From JALZAH01 sp051000755 (lineage in GTDB: Bacteria > Actinomycetota > Acidimicrobiia > Acidimicrobiales > Palsa-688): 64,000 nt of DNA. Below, piece by piece: positions 44,676 through 54,207 of this stretch. The notes beneath the pieces are model-generated. The model was not told the origin of the DNA. It saw only the letters and a program-made list of their open reading frames with translations, and made no database searches. The stretch spans positions 3,799-67,798 of the forward strand of contig JBPCNZ010000005.1 of NCBI GenBank assembly GCA_051000755.1, written 5' to 3'. Both the position numbers and the translations under genes were made by a program. Within the stretch, counting starts at the first letter, position 1, and each line of letters starts with the position of its first letter.

Positions 44676-44787
44676 CGGGCAGCACGGAATGAAGGGCAGC
44701 ACCGAATGAAGGGCAGCACCGAATGAAGGGCAGTACCGAATGAAGGGCAGCACCGAATGAAGGGCAGCACCGAATGAAGGGCAGCAC
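44669..44787. repeat. tandem repeat, 7 x 17 bp
   Basis: Seven uninterrupted units of consensus CGAATGAAGGGCAGCAC run from 44669 to 44787. Unit 1 differs at two positions (GGAATGACGGG...), unit 2 at one (G first), and unit 4 at one (AGTAC). The array begins at the end of the zinc-ribbon gene and stops 14 bp before the guaB3 ATG. Each unit carries an ATGA and an AAGGG that could look like a ribosome-binding site. Confidence 0.97.
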
Positions 44788-44801
44788 AGGGTGAGCTGGT
44801 G

Positions 44802-45965
44802 ATGGCCGAGATCGAGATCGGGCGGGGCAAGTCGGGCCGGCGGGCGTACGGGCTCGACGACATCGCCATCGTGCCGAGTCGCCGGACACGTGATCCCGAG
44901 GACGTCGACATCTCCTGGGAGATCGATGCCTACCGCTTCGAGCTGCCGCTCATGGGTGCGGCCATGGACGGCGTGGTCAGCCCGGCGACGGCCATCGAAC
45001 TGGGCCGGCTCGGTGGTGTCGGGGTCCTCAACCTCGAGGGGGTGTGGACCCGCTACGAGGATCCCGACGGTCTCCTCGACGAGATCGCTCATCTCGACGC
45101 CGACAAGGCAACGGCCCGGATGCAGGAGATCTACTCCGAGCCCATCAAGACCGAGTTGATCACCCAGCGGATCGCCGAGATCAAAGATGCCGGCGTCGTG
45201 GCGTGCGCGTCGCTCACGCCGCAGCGCACGGCCCGCTACGCCGAGGCCCTGGTGGCGGCCGAGCTCGACCTGTTCGTCATCCAGGGCACCGTGGTCTCCG
45301 CCGAGCACGTGTCGAAAGGGAGTGAGCCGCTCAACCTCAAGCGGTTCATCCGCGAGCTCGACATCCCCGTCATCGTCGGTGGTTGCGCCTCCTACCAGGC
45401 CGCTCTGCATCTCATGCGGACCGGTGCGTGCGGCATCCTCGTTGGCGTCGGCCCCGGTCAGGCGTGCACCACTCGTGGCGTTCTCGGCGTCGGGGTACCT
45501 CAGGCGACGGCCATAGCCGACGCGCGAGCCGCCCGGGCCCAGCACCTCGACGAGACCGGCGTCTACGTCCAGGTCATCGCCGACGGCGGCATGGCAACCG
45601 GCGGTGACATCGCCAAGGCCATCGTCTGTGGGGCCGACGCGGTCATGATCGGCTCTCCGCTCGCTGCCGCCCGGGAAGCCCCCGGCCGGGGCTACCACTG
45701 GGGGATGGCGACCTTTCACCCTACTCTCCCCCGCGGGGCCCGGGTGGAGACGGCGCGGCGCGGGACGCTGGCCGAGATCCTGGTCGGGCCGGCCCATGAG
45801 AACGACGGGCGGCTCAACCTGTTCGGCGCCTTGCGGGCGTCGATGGCCACGTGCGGCTACGAGACGGTCAAGGAGTTCCAGAAGGCCGAGGTCATGGTCG
45901 CCCCCTCCCTCCAGACCGAGGGGAAGACCCTGCAGCGGTCGCAGGGTGTCGGCATGGGCCATTGA
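44802..45965 (+). CDS. guaB3: GuaB3-family IMP dehydrogenase-related protein
   Basis: 387 residues, a TIM-barrel IMPDH/GMPR-family protein without the CBS pair. MAEIEIGRGKSGRRAYGLDD is typical of GuaB3. The catalytic-loop region reads VGVGPGQACTTRGVLGVGVPQ, with the catalytic cysteine in QACTTR where GuaB has SICTTR; the phosphate site is VIADGGMATGGDIAKAI. GuaB3 proteins of Actinobacteria and Cyanobacteria are reported or proposed to oxidise IMP or act on GMP. ATG 44802 (GTG 44799 is adjacent). Coupled to guaA by a 4-base overlap, which supports a role in GMP supply. Confidence 0.9.
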   Translation: MAEIEIGRGKSGRRAYGLDDIAIVPSRRTRDPEDVDISWEIDAYRFELPLMGAAMDGVVSPATAIELGRLGGVGVLNLEGVWTRYEDPDGLLDEIAHLDADKATARMQEIYSEPIKTELITQRIAEIKDAGVVACASLTPQRTARYAEALVAAELDLFVIQGTVVSAEHVSKGSEPLNLKRFIRELDIPVIVGGCASYQAALHLMRTGACGILVGVGPGQACTTRGVLGVGVPQATAIADARAARAQHLDETGVYVQVIADGGMATGGDIAKAIVCGADAVMIGSPLAAAREAPGRGYHWGMATFHPTLPRGARVETARRGTLAEILVGPAHENDGRLNLFGALRASMATCGYETVKEFQKAEVMVAPSLQTEGKTLQRSQGVGMGH

Positions 45966-47551
45966 AGGACGGACATCCCTCGGGTGAGGTCAGTCCCCTC
46001 GACATCAAGGACTTCGACACCGTTCTGGTCGTCGACTTCGGTGCCCAGTACGCCCAACTGATCGCCCGGCGGGTCCGCGAGTCTCGGGTCTACAGCGAGA
46101 TCGTCCCCTACACCATCACGCCGGAGGAGATCGCCGAGCGCAGGCCGGTCGGGATCATCCTCTCCGGTGGCCCCAAGTCGGTCCACGTGGATGGGGCTCC
46201 TCGACTCGATGCCGGCATCTACGAGGCCGGCGTCCCCATCCTCGGGATCTGCTACGGCGCCCAGCTCATCGCCCAGCAACTCGGCGGGGTGGTCGACCGC
46301 AGTGGCCGAGGCGAGTACGGCCGCACCGTGCTGTCGTTGGGGACGGACGGGCCGGCCCCATCCGTGCTATTCGCCGACGTCCCGCCCACCTTCGACGTGT
46401 GGATGAGCCACTTCGACGGGATCGTCGCCGCCCCTCCGGGGTTCCGCTCCACCGCCTCCACCCTCGATGTGCCCGTGGCCGCCCTGGAGGACACGGCGCG
46501 GGGCATCTACGGGGTGCAGTTCCATCTCGAGGTGGCCCACACCAGGGGCGGCCAGCAGATGCTGGACCGGTTTCTCTACGACATCTGCGGGGCCCGGCCC
46601 ACGTGGACCATGACCTCGGTCATCGAAGCCTCGGTGGAGGCCGTGCGGGCCCAGGTCGGTTCCGGCCGGGTCATCTGCGGCCTGTCGGGGGGCGTGGACT
46701 CGGCCGTGGCCGCGGCCCTGGTCCACAAGGCCATCGGTGACCAGCTGACGTGTGTCTTCGTCGACACCGGCCTCCTGCGGGCCGGGGAGGCCGAACAGGT
46801 CGAGGACACCTTCCTCAAGCAGTTCAACGTCGACCTGGTTCGGATCAAGGCCGCCGACCGGTTCCTGGCCAACCTCGACGACATCCTCGATCCCGAACGC
46901 AAGCGCAAGATCATCGGTGAGACCTTCATCCGGGTCTTCGAGGAGGCCGCCGCCGACCTCGACGACGCCCGGTACCTGGTGCAGGGCACCCTGTACCCCG
47001 ACATCATCGAGTCGGGCACCAAGGACGCAGCCAAGATCAAGTCCCACCACAACGTGGGTGGCCTCCCCGACGACATGAACTTCGAGCTGGTCGAGCCGTT
47101 GCGGACCCTGTTCAAGGACGAGGTCAGGACCGTCGGCGAGGAACTGGGCCTTCCCGAGGACATCGTGTGGCGCCAGCCGTTCCCCGGGCCAGGGCTGGCC
47201 GTTCGCATCATCGGCACCGTGACCCACGAGCGGCTCGAGATCCTCCAGGCCGCCGACGCAATCGTCACCGAGGAGATCCGCCGCGCCGGGCTGTACCGGG
47301 AGCTGTGGCAGAGCTTCGCCGTTCTCCCCGTGGTCCGCACCGTGGGAGTCATGGGAGACGAACGGACCTACGCCTACCCGATCGTCATCCGCGCCGTGAC
47401 GAGCGACGACGCCATGACGGCGGACTGGGCCCGGCTGCCGTACGAGGTGCTCGAACGCCTGTCGGCACGGATCATCAACGAGGTGGCCGGTGTCAACCGG
47501 GTGGCCTTCGATGTGACCTCCAAGCCTCCGGGGACCATCGAGTGGGAGTGA
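45962..47551 (+). CDS. guaA: GMP synthase (glutamine-hydrolysing)
   Basis: 529 residues. Class I amidotransferase with the nucleophile in LGICYGAQLIAQQLGG; the N-type ATP pyrophosphatase loop VICGLSGGVDSAVAAALVHKA; and the dimerisation domain ending KPPGTIEWE. Start is assigned to TTG 45962, which overlaps the guaB3 stop as TTGA; no ATG or GTG lies between it and the first conserved strand VLVVDFGAQYAQLIARRVRE. Forms a GMP-making operon with guaB3. Confidence 0.96.
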   Translation: MKDGHPSGEVSPLDIKDFDTVLVVDFGAQYAQLIARRVRESRVYSEIVPYTITPEEIAERRPVGIILSGGPKSVHVDGAPRLDAGIYEAGVPILGICYGAQLIAQQLGGVVDRSGRGEYGRTVLSLGTDGPAPSVLFADVPPTFDVWMSHFDGIVAAPPGFRSTASTLDVPVAALEDTARGIYGVQFHLEVAHTRGGQQMLDRFLYDICGARPTWTMTSVIEASVEAVRAQVGSGRVICGLSGGVDSAVAAALVHKAIGDQLTCVFVDTGLLRAGEAEQVEDTFLKQFNVDLVRIKAADRFLANLDDILDPERKRKIIGETFIRVFEEAAADLDDARYLVQGTLYPDIIESGTKDAAKIKSHHNVGGLPDDMNFELVEPLRTLFKDEVRTVGEELGLPEDIVWRQPFPGPGLAVRIIGTVTHERLEILQAADAIVTEEIRRAGLYRELWQSFAVLPVVRTVGVMGDERTYAYPIVIRAVTSDDAMTADWARLPYEVLERLSARIINEVAGVNRVAFDVTSKPPGTIEWE

Positions 47552-47828
47552 CCAACCGGTAGCTCATCTATGACCGGGCCGGCACCCATCGGGCTCGGGA
47601 CCACATCTGCCAGTGTTCGACACCCTCGGCGCTGGCGATTGGGAGAAAGCGTCAACAGGCAGGCTCCGAGCCGCGGCGCCGACGCAGACCCACACAGCCT
47701 TCGCCCAGGGCTGCGCGTCACCCAACGCCAAGCCGGCACCCACATCGGACCGCCAGGGGGCATGAGGATCATCCAACGGGTGGACAAGACGGTGCCGCGG
47801 TCATGGCCCCGGTACCTTGGGGGGAGCG

Positions 47829-50800
47829 ATGTCATTCGACCCCGAGTCGCCCGGTAGCCCCCGATCGAGCGGGGATCTGCTCGTCGGGCTCAACCCCATA
47901 CAGGCCGAGGCGGTCACCCATCCGGGCGGACCGCTGCTGATCGTCGCGGGTGCCGGGTCGGGCAAGACCCGGGTGCTGACGCAGCGCATCGCCTGGCTCA
48001 TGGCCGAGCAGAAGGTGTCACCGTTCGAGATCCTGGCCATCACCTTCACCAACAAGGCCGCCGACGAGATGCGCAAACGGGTCGAGATGTTGGTGGGACC
48101 GGTGGCCCGGCGGATGTGGGTGTCCACCTTCCATTCCGCCTGCGCCCGGATCCTCCGGCGAGATGCCAGCCGGCTGGGCTACAAGTCGTCGTTCAGCATC
48201 TACGACCAGGCGGATGCCGTCCGCCTGACCGGCTATGTCGTCCGCGACCTCGGTCTCGACGCCAAGAAGTTCCCGCCCCGCCAGGTCCATGCCACCATCT
48301 CCGCGGCCAAGAACGAGCTCATCGACTTCGAGACCTACGCGGCCCAGGCCGGGTCCATCTTCGAGCGCAAGATCGCCGAGGTGTACCGGGAGTACCAGCA
48401 ACGCCTGCTGAGCGCGTCGGCGATGGACTTCGACGACATGCTCGTCGTCACCGTCAACCTGCTCCAGGCCTTCCCGGACCTGCTCCACTGGTACCAGCAC
48501 CGCTTCGCCCACATCCTCGTCGACGAGTACCAGGACACCAACCGGGCCCAGAACGAGCTGATCCTCCTGCTCGGCGGGGCCCACCACAACGTCACCGTCG
48601 TCGGCGACAGCGACCAGTGCCTGCCTCCGGGAACGCTCATCTCCACCCCCGACGGGTCCCGGCCGGTCGAGAAACTCGCCGTGGGGGATGCCGTGCTCGG
48701 CACCGCGGGCAGGGCATCGACAGCCGTGGGAACCGTCACCGCCGTCAAGCGGGGCTCCTATGGGGGTCGGCTGTACCGAGCTGTGGTGGGAGGCAAACCC
48801 ATCGCGGCCACACCCCACCACATCGTCCTGGCCCGGCAGGTTCTCGTTCCCGACCAGTGGATCGTCTCTCTGATGCACCGCGGTGACCTGGGCTGGCGCG
48901 TCGGTTTGACCAGGAGCGTGCGATCCCGTCGCCGGGGCGTGGAGGACCTGGGTCTGCACGAGCGGGTCAATGAGGAGCACGCTGACGCCGCCTGGATCGT
49001 GTGCCTGTGCGCCTCGCGGTCCGAGGCGGCGTACTGGGAGGCACTGCTCGCCGCTCGTTACGCGGCATTGGACACCGACACCGCCGCCAAGCAGCTCATG
49101 GACGACTTCGACCTCCATCCCGAGTTCCCCCACCACCGTGCCCAGCACGGTCAGAGCGGGGAGTGTCTCAACCTGACGATGTTCTCCGATCGGAGGGGTC
49201 GAGCCAGCTACCACCGGGTGCAATGCTCGACGAGCCGTCCGGAGCTGCTGAGGAAGCTCGAGGATGACGGCTTTGCCACCCGCGCCGGGTCCAAGCCAGG
49301 GACGGGTTCCTTCGAGACCAGCCGCAAGCACTACGACGAGGCGGCTGCCCTGGCCCGGCGGGTGGCATCGGCGGCCGGCATGAGCATCCAGCGCCGGGCG
49401 TGCATCGAGGGTCAGCTCTACGACTTCGTTCCCGTCGCCCATCTCCGTCCAGGGATGCGCATGCTGATGGCCGAGCAGGATCGTCTGGTCGAGGCCGAGG
49501 TCGAGTCCCTCACCTGGGAGGACCATCGAGGGGCCGTCTATGACCTGCAGGTCGATCCCATCCATACGTATCTGGCCGGCGGCCTCCTGGTCCACAACTC
49601 CATCTACCGGTTCCGCGGTGCCGACATCCGCAACATCCTGCAGTTCGAGGACGCCTTCCCCGAGGCCACGGTGGTGGTCCTCGAGCAGAACTACCGGTCC
49701 AGCCAGACCGTTCTGGATGCGGCCAACGGGGTCATTGCCAACAACCTGCAGCGCAAGGCGAAGGCCCTGTGGACCGAGGCCGGCAACGGAGAGCTGATCG
49801 TCCGCTATCACGCCGAGGACGAGCACGACGAAGGGTCATGGCTGGCCGCTGAGGTCAATCGCCTGCACCGGACCCGCGGAGGGGTCGACGGAGACGGCCG
49901 GACCTACGCATGGGGTGACATCGCCGTGTTCTATCGCACGAACGCCCAGAGCCGGGCCATCGAGGAGGAACTGGTGCGCCGGGGGATCCCCTACAAGGTC
50001 GTCGGCGGGACCCGGTTCTACGACCGCCGGGAGATCAAGGATCTCCTCGCCTACCTCCGCGCCGCCACCAACCCGGCCGACGAGGTGTCCCTCCGCCGCA
50101 TCGCCAATGTCCCCAAGCGCGGCGTGGGCGACACCAGCGTGGATCGGGTCGAACGGTGGGGCCGCGACCACCATGTCGGTTTCGGGGAGGCCCTGGCCCA
50201 GGCCCCCGACGCCGGCGTCTCGGGGAGAGCCCTGAGCGGCATTGCCGATCTGCTCAGCTTGCTGGCCGACCTGCGGGCGTTGGCGGACCTGGCGGCGGGG
50301 GCCGACCGGCGCGGTCCGGCCGCGGTGGTGGAGATGATCCTGGAACGGACCGACTATCTGGGGGAGCGTGGAGGCCAGGGCGGTGCCGAGCCCTCCGTCG
50401 AAGCCGCCGGGCGGATCGAGAACATGGAGGAGCTCCTCGGATCGGCTCGCGACACCGAGGACCTCGACACCTTCCTGGAGCAGGTCAGCCTGGTCTCCGA
50501 CACCGATGAGCTCGACGGGGACGAGTCCAAGATGGTCCTGATGACCCTGCACACGGCCAAGGGGCTGGAGTTCCCGGTGGTGTTCCTGGTCGGCATGGAG
50601 GACGGGGTCTTCCCCCATCTGCGCTCTCTGGGCGAACCCGACGAGCTCGAGGAGGAGCGCCGTTTGGCCTATGTCGGCATCACCCGGGCCCGGGAGCGGC
50701 TCTATCTGTCCCACGCCTGGTGCCGAAGCCTGTGGGGTCAGACCCAGTACAACCCTCCGAGTCGCTTCCTGCGGGAGATCCCTGACTACCTGGTCCGGAC

Positions 50801-51104
50801 CGCTGAAGGTGGCCACCAGGCGCTGCGGGCGAGCGGCACCGGAGGGGGCCGGTGGTCCGGACGGATCGGCCGCGACGAGATCGTGGAGTCGGCGATGCGC
50901 CGGGGCCGCCGAGCCACTACGTCGAGCAGCGGAGCGGAGGATCTGGGGTTGCAGACGGGTGAGACCGTCGTGCATGCCAAATGGGGTGAGGGCGTCGTCA
51001 CCGAGGTGCGCGGGGCGGGCTCGAGCGCCCAGGCCACCGTGCGCTTTCCCGGGGTGGGTGACAAGCAGCTGATCCTGGCCATGGCGCCGATCAAACGGGC
51101 GTAG
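47829..51104 (+). CDS. UvrD/PcrA-family DNA helicase precursor containing an intein
   Basis: Precursor of 1,091 residues, 764 after splicing. Superfamily 1A helicase: Q-motif LNPIQAEAV, Walker A VAGAGSGKTRVLTQRIA, motif Ia ITFTNKAADEMRKRV, Walker B HILVDEYQDTN, motif III split by the intein (VVGDSDQ / SIYRFRGAD), motif IV VLEQNYRSSQTVL, motif V LMTLHTAKGLEFPVVFLVG and motif VI RRLAYVGITRARERLYL. The C-terminus has the PcrA-type tail (GETVVHAKWGEGVV). ATG 47829 is preceded by GGGGAG. Acts in repair and replication-fork maintenance. Its end overlaps the minus-strand GT87-like gene by 14 bp. Confidence 0.95.
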   Translation: MSFDPESPGSPRSSGDLLVGLNPIQAEAVTHPGGPLLIVAGAGSGKTRVLTQRIAWLMAEQKVSPFEILAITFTNKAADEMRKRVEMLVGPVARRMWVSTFHSACARILRRDASRLGYKSSFSIYDQADAVRLTGYVVRDLGLDAKKFPPRQVHATISAAKNELIDFETYAAQAGSIFERKIAEVYREYQQRLLSASAMDFDDMLVVTVNLLQAFPDLLHWYQHRFAHILVDEYQDTNRAQNELILLLGGAHHNVTVVGDSDQCLPPGTLISTPDGSRPVEKLAVGDAVLGTAGRASTAVGTVTAVKRGSYGGRLYRAVVGGKPIAATPHHIVLARQVLVPDQWIVSLMHRGDLGWRVGLTRSVRSRRRGVEDLGLHERVNEEHADAAWIVCLCASRSEAAYWEALLAARYAALDTDTAAKQLMDDFDLHPEFPHHRAQHGQSGECLNLTMFSDRRGRASYHRVQCSTSRPELLRKLEDDGFATRAGSKPGTGSFETSRKHYDEAAALARRVASAAGMSIQRRACIEGQLYDFVPVAHLRPGMRMLMAEQDRLVEAEVESLTWEDHRGAVYDLQVDPIHTYLAGGLLVHNSIYRFRGADIRNILQFEDAFPEATVVVLEQNYRSSQTVLDAANGVIANNLQRKAKALWTEAGNGELIVRYHAEDEHDEGSWLAAEVNRLHRTRGGVDGDGRTYAWGDIAVFYRTNAQSRAIEEELVRRGIPYKVVGGTRFYDRREIKDLLAYLRAATNPADEVSLRRIANVPKRGVGDTSVDRVERWGRDHHVGFGEALAQAPDAGVSGRALSGIADLLSLLADLRALADLAAGADRRGPAAVVEMILERTDYLGERGGQGGAEPSVEAAGRIENMEELLGSARDTEDLDTFLEQVSLVSDTDELDGDESKMVLMTLHTAKGLEFPVVFLVGMEDGVFPHLRSLGEPDELEEERRLAYVGITRARERLYLSHAWCRSLWGQTQYNPPSRFLREIPDYLVRTAEGGHQALRASGTGGGRWSGRIGRDEIVESAMRRGRRATTSSSGAEDLGLQTGETVVHAKWGEGVVTEVRGAGSSAQATVRFPGVGDKQLILAMAPIKRA
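48618..49598 (+). mobile_element. intein in helicase motif III
   Basis: 327 residues inserted between VVGDSDQ and SIYRFRGAD. It begins with the required Cys (CLPPGTLISTPDGSRPVEKL, block A), has block B at ATPHHIVLA (TxxH-like), block F VYDLQVDPIHTYLAGG, and ends LLVHN with Ser as the +1 residue, so all splicing residues are present. The central part (about 90-270) lacks LAGLIDADG repeats; WIVCLCASRSEAAYWEALLA recalls the non-LAGLIDADG middle regions of other UvrD-type inteins. Probably splicing-competent; homing ability is uncertain. Confidence 0.96.
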
Positions 51105-52382
51105 GGACCGATTCGATGGGCTCGGCACTGGCGGCGCGTTCGGCAAGGACAGCGGCGACGACCAGGACGGCACCGACGAAGAGATAGTTGGCGCCCTCCC
51201 AGCCGTTGTAAGCGAAATGGCGTCCCTCCAGCTCGCCGATGCCGATGAAGGCGTGGGGCACGGCCATGCAGGCGGCCAGCCAGAACAGCCAGTCGACCAC
51301 GCCGGCGCCCCGCCGTTGGAACATGACGACGACGACCACGGCGGTGACGGCCACCCCGACGGCGATGTTGAGGCCCGGCTCGGCGACATCGGCCCGGGTG
51401 AAGAGGTGAGCTGGGGGTAGGGGTGGACACCGATGGCGGCCACCAGGTTGGCGACGGTCCCCACCGTCACACCGACAACGCCCACGACGATCGCCTGGGC
51501 CCGGTTCCGGCGCCACACGAACACCCCGATGAGGATGGGGAGGGGCAGGTAGATGATCCGAGCGGTGGCCAGGACGCCGGCGAAGGCCCCGGTGAGCATG
51601 GCGGGGACAGGTCCGGCGCGCGCTCCGGCGGTCCCTGCCGCCGAGCGGAGCCCGTTGGGGGTCAGCCAACGATCGGCGGCGGCGACGAGGAGGAGCAGGG
51701 CCAGGACCAGGGCCACCGTGTCCTGGCCCTCGGTCATCTCCTTGAAGAGGTGGGGCGAGCAGAACAGCAGGGCCAATCCGAGATTGACCTCCAGGCCGGC
51801 CCGGTACACCAGCCGAAAGGTGACGGCCACCAGCGCCATCCAGAACGGGATCATCAGGCCGTACTCGTGGAGCAGGGCGAACGGTGCGTTGAGCACCACC
51901 CACGCCGGGCCGGGGCTTGGCGGCCCCGAGATGACCCCTCCGGGGAGGACCAGGTTGTACATGGAGTGACCGTGGAAAAAGGCCAGCGCCGTCTGGATCA
52001 TGGCATCGGCCTGCGAGGCGCCCCCACCGGCTCGGTGCAGAGCCTCCTCGTGAAATCTCAGGACGATCCCTGTGACGGTGATCCCGGTCAGGAGGACAGC
52101 GGTCACGGGAGTGGAACCGACGACTCGCCGCCACCGTTCCGACCTGGGTGTGAGCGTCAGCACGGCGTAGGTGACCGCCGCCGTGGCCGCCACCACGACG
52201 ACCGACAGCAGAGCCGGGTAGAGGCGGCTGGCATGGCGGTAGAGCTCAGCGACAGAGGGGACTTGCACGACCGCGGTGACGGCGGCGGTGGCCGCCAGCG
52301 CCCTCCACCGGCTGATCGGCCCCCACGGCCCCCGCTCCGGGCAGGATCGACGACCGCTAAGCACGACGTTGGGCAAGGTCAC
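51091..52382 (-). pseudogene. GT87-like polytopic membrane glycosyltransferase, frameshifted
   Basis: Some ten hydrophobic helices, starting at GTG 52382. The first 320 or so residues, ALAFFHGHSMYNLVLPGGVI through GTVANLVAAIGVHPYP, lie in one frame. The last 100 residues (AHLFTRADVAEPGLNIAVGV to SAEPIESVPTPV) lie in another. The switch falls at a run of five G on the plus strand (51413-51417). One more base there gives HPYPPAHLFTRADV without a break. Either a homopolymer length error or real phase loss. The family is judged from GQDTVALVLALLLL and the overall pattern of DUF2029/GT87 proteins. Confidence 0.75.
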
Positions 52383-52405
52383 CGTCCGATGGTCAAGCTC
52401 AGGGT

Positions 52406-53965
52406 TCAGGGGGTGCAGCTCGCGGGGGGCACCTGGCCAGGCGGGGTGCCGGGCAGCGTGTAGGTGGTCGACGACGTGCCTTGGGGAGGAGGTGGGGTGG
52501 TCGTCGCGGGGGCCGCGGTGGTCGTCGTCGCCCCCGGCTTGGCCAGACCCGAGTAGCTGCTGCCGGTGGTCAGCTCCAGGTTGTAGCTCGTCGAGGTGAG
52601 CGCCGGATCGGCGGTCAGGGTGGCGCCGCCCACCAGCTTGCTGGCCAGGAGCTGAGCCGAGGAAAGGGAGTCAGGTGCATAGTGGATCTGGTTGCCGGCG
52701 CCCACATAGGCCCGGGACGAGGCGTTGGTGGTGGCCTTGTAACCGGCGCCGCTCAGCGCCGTGGTGGCCTGACCGGCCTGGCCGCTGACCCCGCTCCCGT
52801 TGACCACCTCGACACTCACCGACGACGGGCTGGGTGCGTTGGCGGGCGCTTTGGTCGACGTGGGCGCCGCCGTCGACGACGAGGTGGGCGCCGAGTCCGC
52901 CGAGGTCCCCAGATGGTTGAAGGAGGTGATGTTGGTCTGGGCCTGAGGTTGGTCCAGGCTGAGGACGTCCTGGCCGCCGATGGTCTCGGGCTTCACCGGA
53001 AGGGTGGCGGTGGGGATGGCGGTCGAGTTGATGCCCCGGAAGATCTTGGCCAGCGAGACGATGAGGCTGGTCGAGAACCCGTTGTCGACGGTCAGGTTTT
53101 TGGTGACGCCGCTGACGATGTTGTTGAGGGCCACGGGGTTCGTGAACTGGCCCTGGGCCTTGTCGACCATGCGCTTGACGAACGCCTGTTGGCGCTGGAT
53201 GCGGGCCAGGTCACTGGCGGCCTCGGGGTGGAACTCGCCGTTCTGGTAGTACTCGTAGTGACGGGACCGGACGAAGGCCAGGGCCTGACTCCCGCCCAGG
53301 TCGACGCAACCGGCCTGATGTACGAACAAGCCGGAAAAGAAGTCCCTCACGGCGGTGGGGAACCAGATGTGCACACCGCCAATGGCGTCGGTCACCTGGC
53401 GGAACGAATCGAAGTTCATCTCCACGTAGTGGTTGATGGGGATGCCCAGGTCGTCCTGGATGGTCTGGACCAAGAGGTTGGGTCCGGAATCGAACGCCGA
53501 GTTGATGCGGGTCTGGCCCATGCCCTGGACCGGTACGTACAAGTCCCGGGGGATGGACATCAAGGTGATCTGGCGGGACGCGGGGACGACGCGAGCCAGC
53601 ATGATGGTGTCGGAGCGTTGCCCGCCCGCTGCCGAGCTGCCCCCGAAGGCCTTGCCGTCGGCCAGCGTGCGGGTATCGCTGCCCACGATGAGCATGGTGA
53701 ACGGCTTGCCGGCGCCGGACTTGGACAGGGCGGCGATACTGTCGGTCTTGATCCGCCCGAGCTGAACGTTGATGTAGCCGTAGGCGCTGGCCACGCTGAT
53801 GATGGCGATGGCGGCGATCACGTTGACGCCGACGAGGATCCGACGGGGCCAGCGCCGCCGGCGGCCGGGCCGGAACCGGACGGGCGCGACCCGGGAGCCG
53901 CTCAGAGCTTCAGGCGGTTGCTCGTTGCTCGGTCGTCGTGGTCGGTTGAGATCACTCACGGTCAC
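52406..53965 (-). CDS. LytR-CpsA-Psr (LCP) family protein with LytR_C domain
   Basis: About 519 residues: a basic cytoplasmic segment, one transmembrane helix (ILVGVNVIAAIAIISVASAYGY), then the LCP domain with FTMLIVGSDTR, RSDTIMLARVVPASRQITLMSIPRDLYV and ALAFVRSRHYEYY. These carry the conserved Asp and Arg residues that bind the polyprenyl pyrophosphate. A Pro/Ala/Thr linker leads to a LytR_C domain (VSVEVVNGSGVSGQAGQAT). LCP enzymes attach glycopolymers to peptidoglycan. GTG 53965 or 53959 is preferred; the open frame reaches 53995 but only with a TTG. Confidence 0.92.
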   Translation of the reverse strand: MTVSDLNRPRRPSNEQPPEALSGSRVAPVRFRPGRRRRWPRRILVGVNVIAAIAIISVASAYGYINVQLGRIKTDSIAALSKSGAGKPFTMLIVGSDTRTLADGKAFGGSSAAGGQRSDTIMLARVVPASRQITLMSIPRDLYVPVQGMGQTRINSAFDSGPNLLVQTIQDDLGIPINHYVEMNFDSFRQVTDAIGGVHIWFPTAVRDFFSGLFVHQAGCVDLGGSQALAFVRSRHYEYYQNGEFHPEAASDLARIQRQQAFVKRMVDKAQGQFTNPVALNNIVSGVTKNLTVDNGFSTSLIVSLAKIFRGINSTAIPTATLPVKPETIGGQDVLSLDQPQAQTNITSFNHLGTSADSAPTSSSTAAPTSTKAPANAPSPSSVSVEVVNGSGVSGQAGQATTALSGAGYKATTNASSRAYVGAGNQIHYAPDSLSSAQLLASKLVGGATLTADPALTSTSYNLELTTGSSYSGLAKPGATTTTAAPATTTPPPPQGTSSTTYTLPGTPPGQVPPASCTP

Positions 53966-54207
53966 TCTCGGCAGTCGGCGGTCATGGCTGTACAACCCCT
54001 CCGCCCAGGGCTGCGGTTGTCATCAGCCGCGCGGAACCTCCAAACACACGAGCACAGATCCCGGGCGGGTAAAGGGACGACCACCGCACCAGGGAACGCT
54101 AGCGGTGCGGAACGGTCGGATGGTGGCATGGCCCCGGGGGACAGGCCGGGGACGTCGTCCCGGTGGATGGGCCCCAGCAGGAGCATCCGGCGTAGTATGC
54201 CCGGACG

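Noticed and set aside
44404..44911. Minus-strand frames over the 17-bp array giving Cys/Pro/Ser/Phe repeat peptides
   Set aside because: The repeated peptide is simply the translation of the tandem repeat in a shifting frame; no start signal or homologue.
47552..47828. Gap between guaA and the helicase as a possible RNA gene or small ORF
   Set aside because: No tRNA, riboswitch or convincing coding sequence was seen; only short GC-rich frames.
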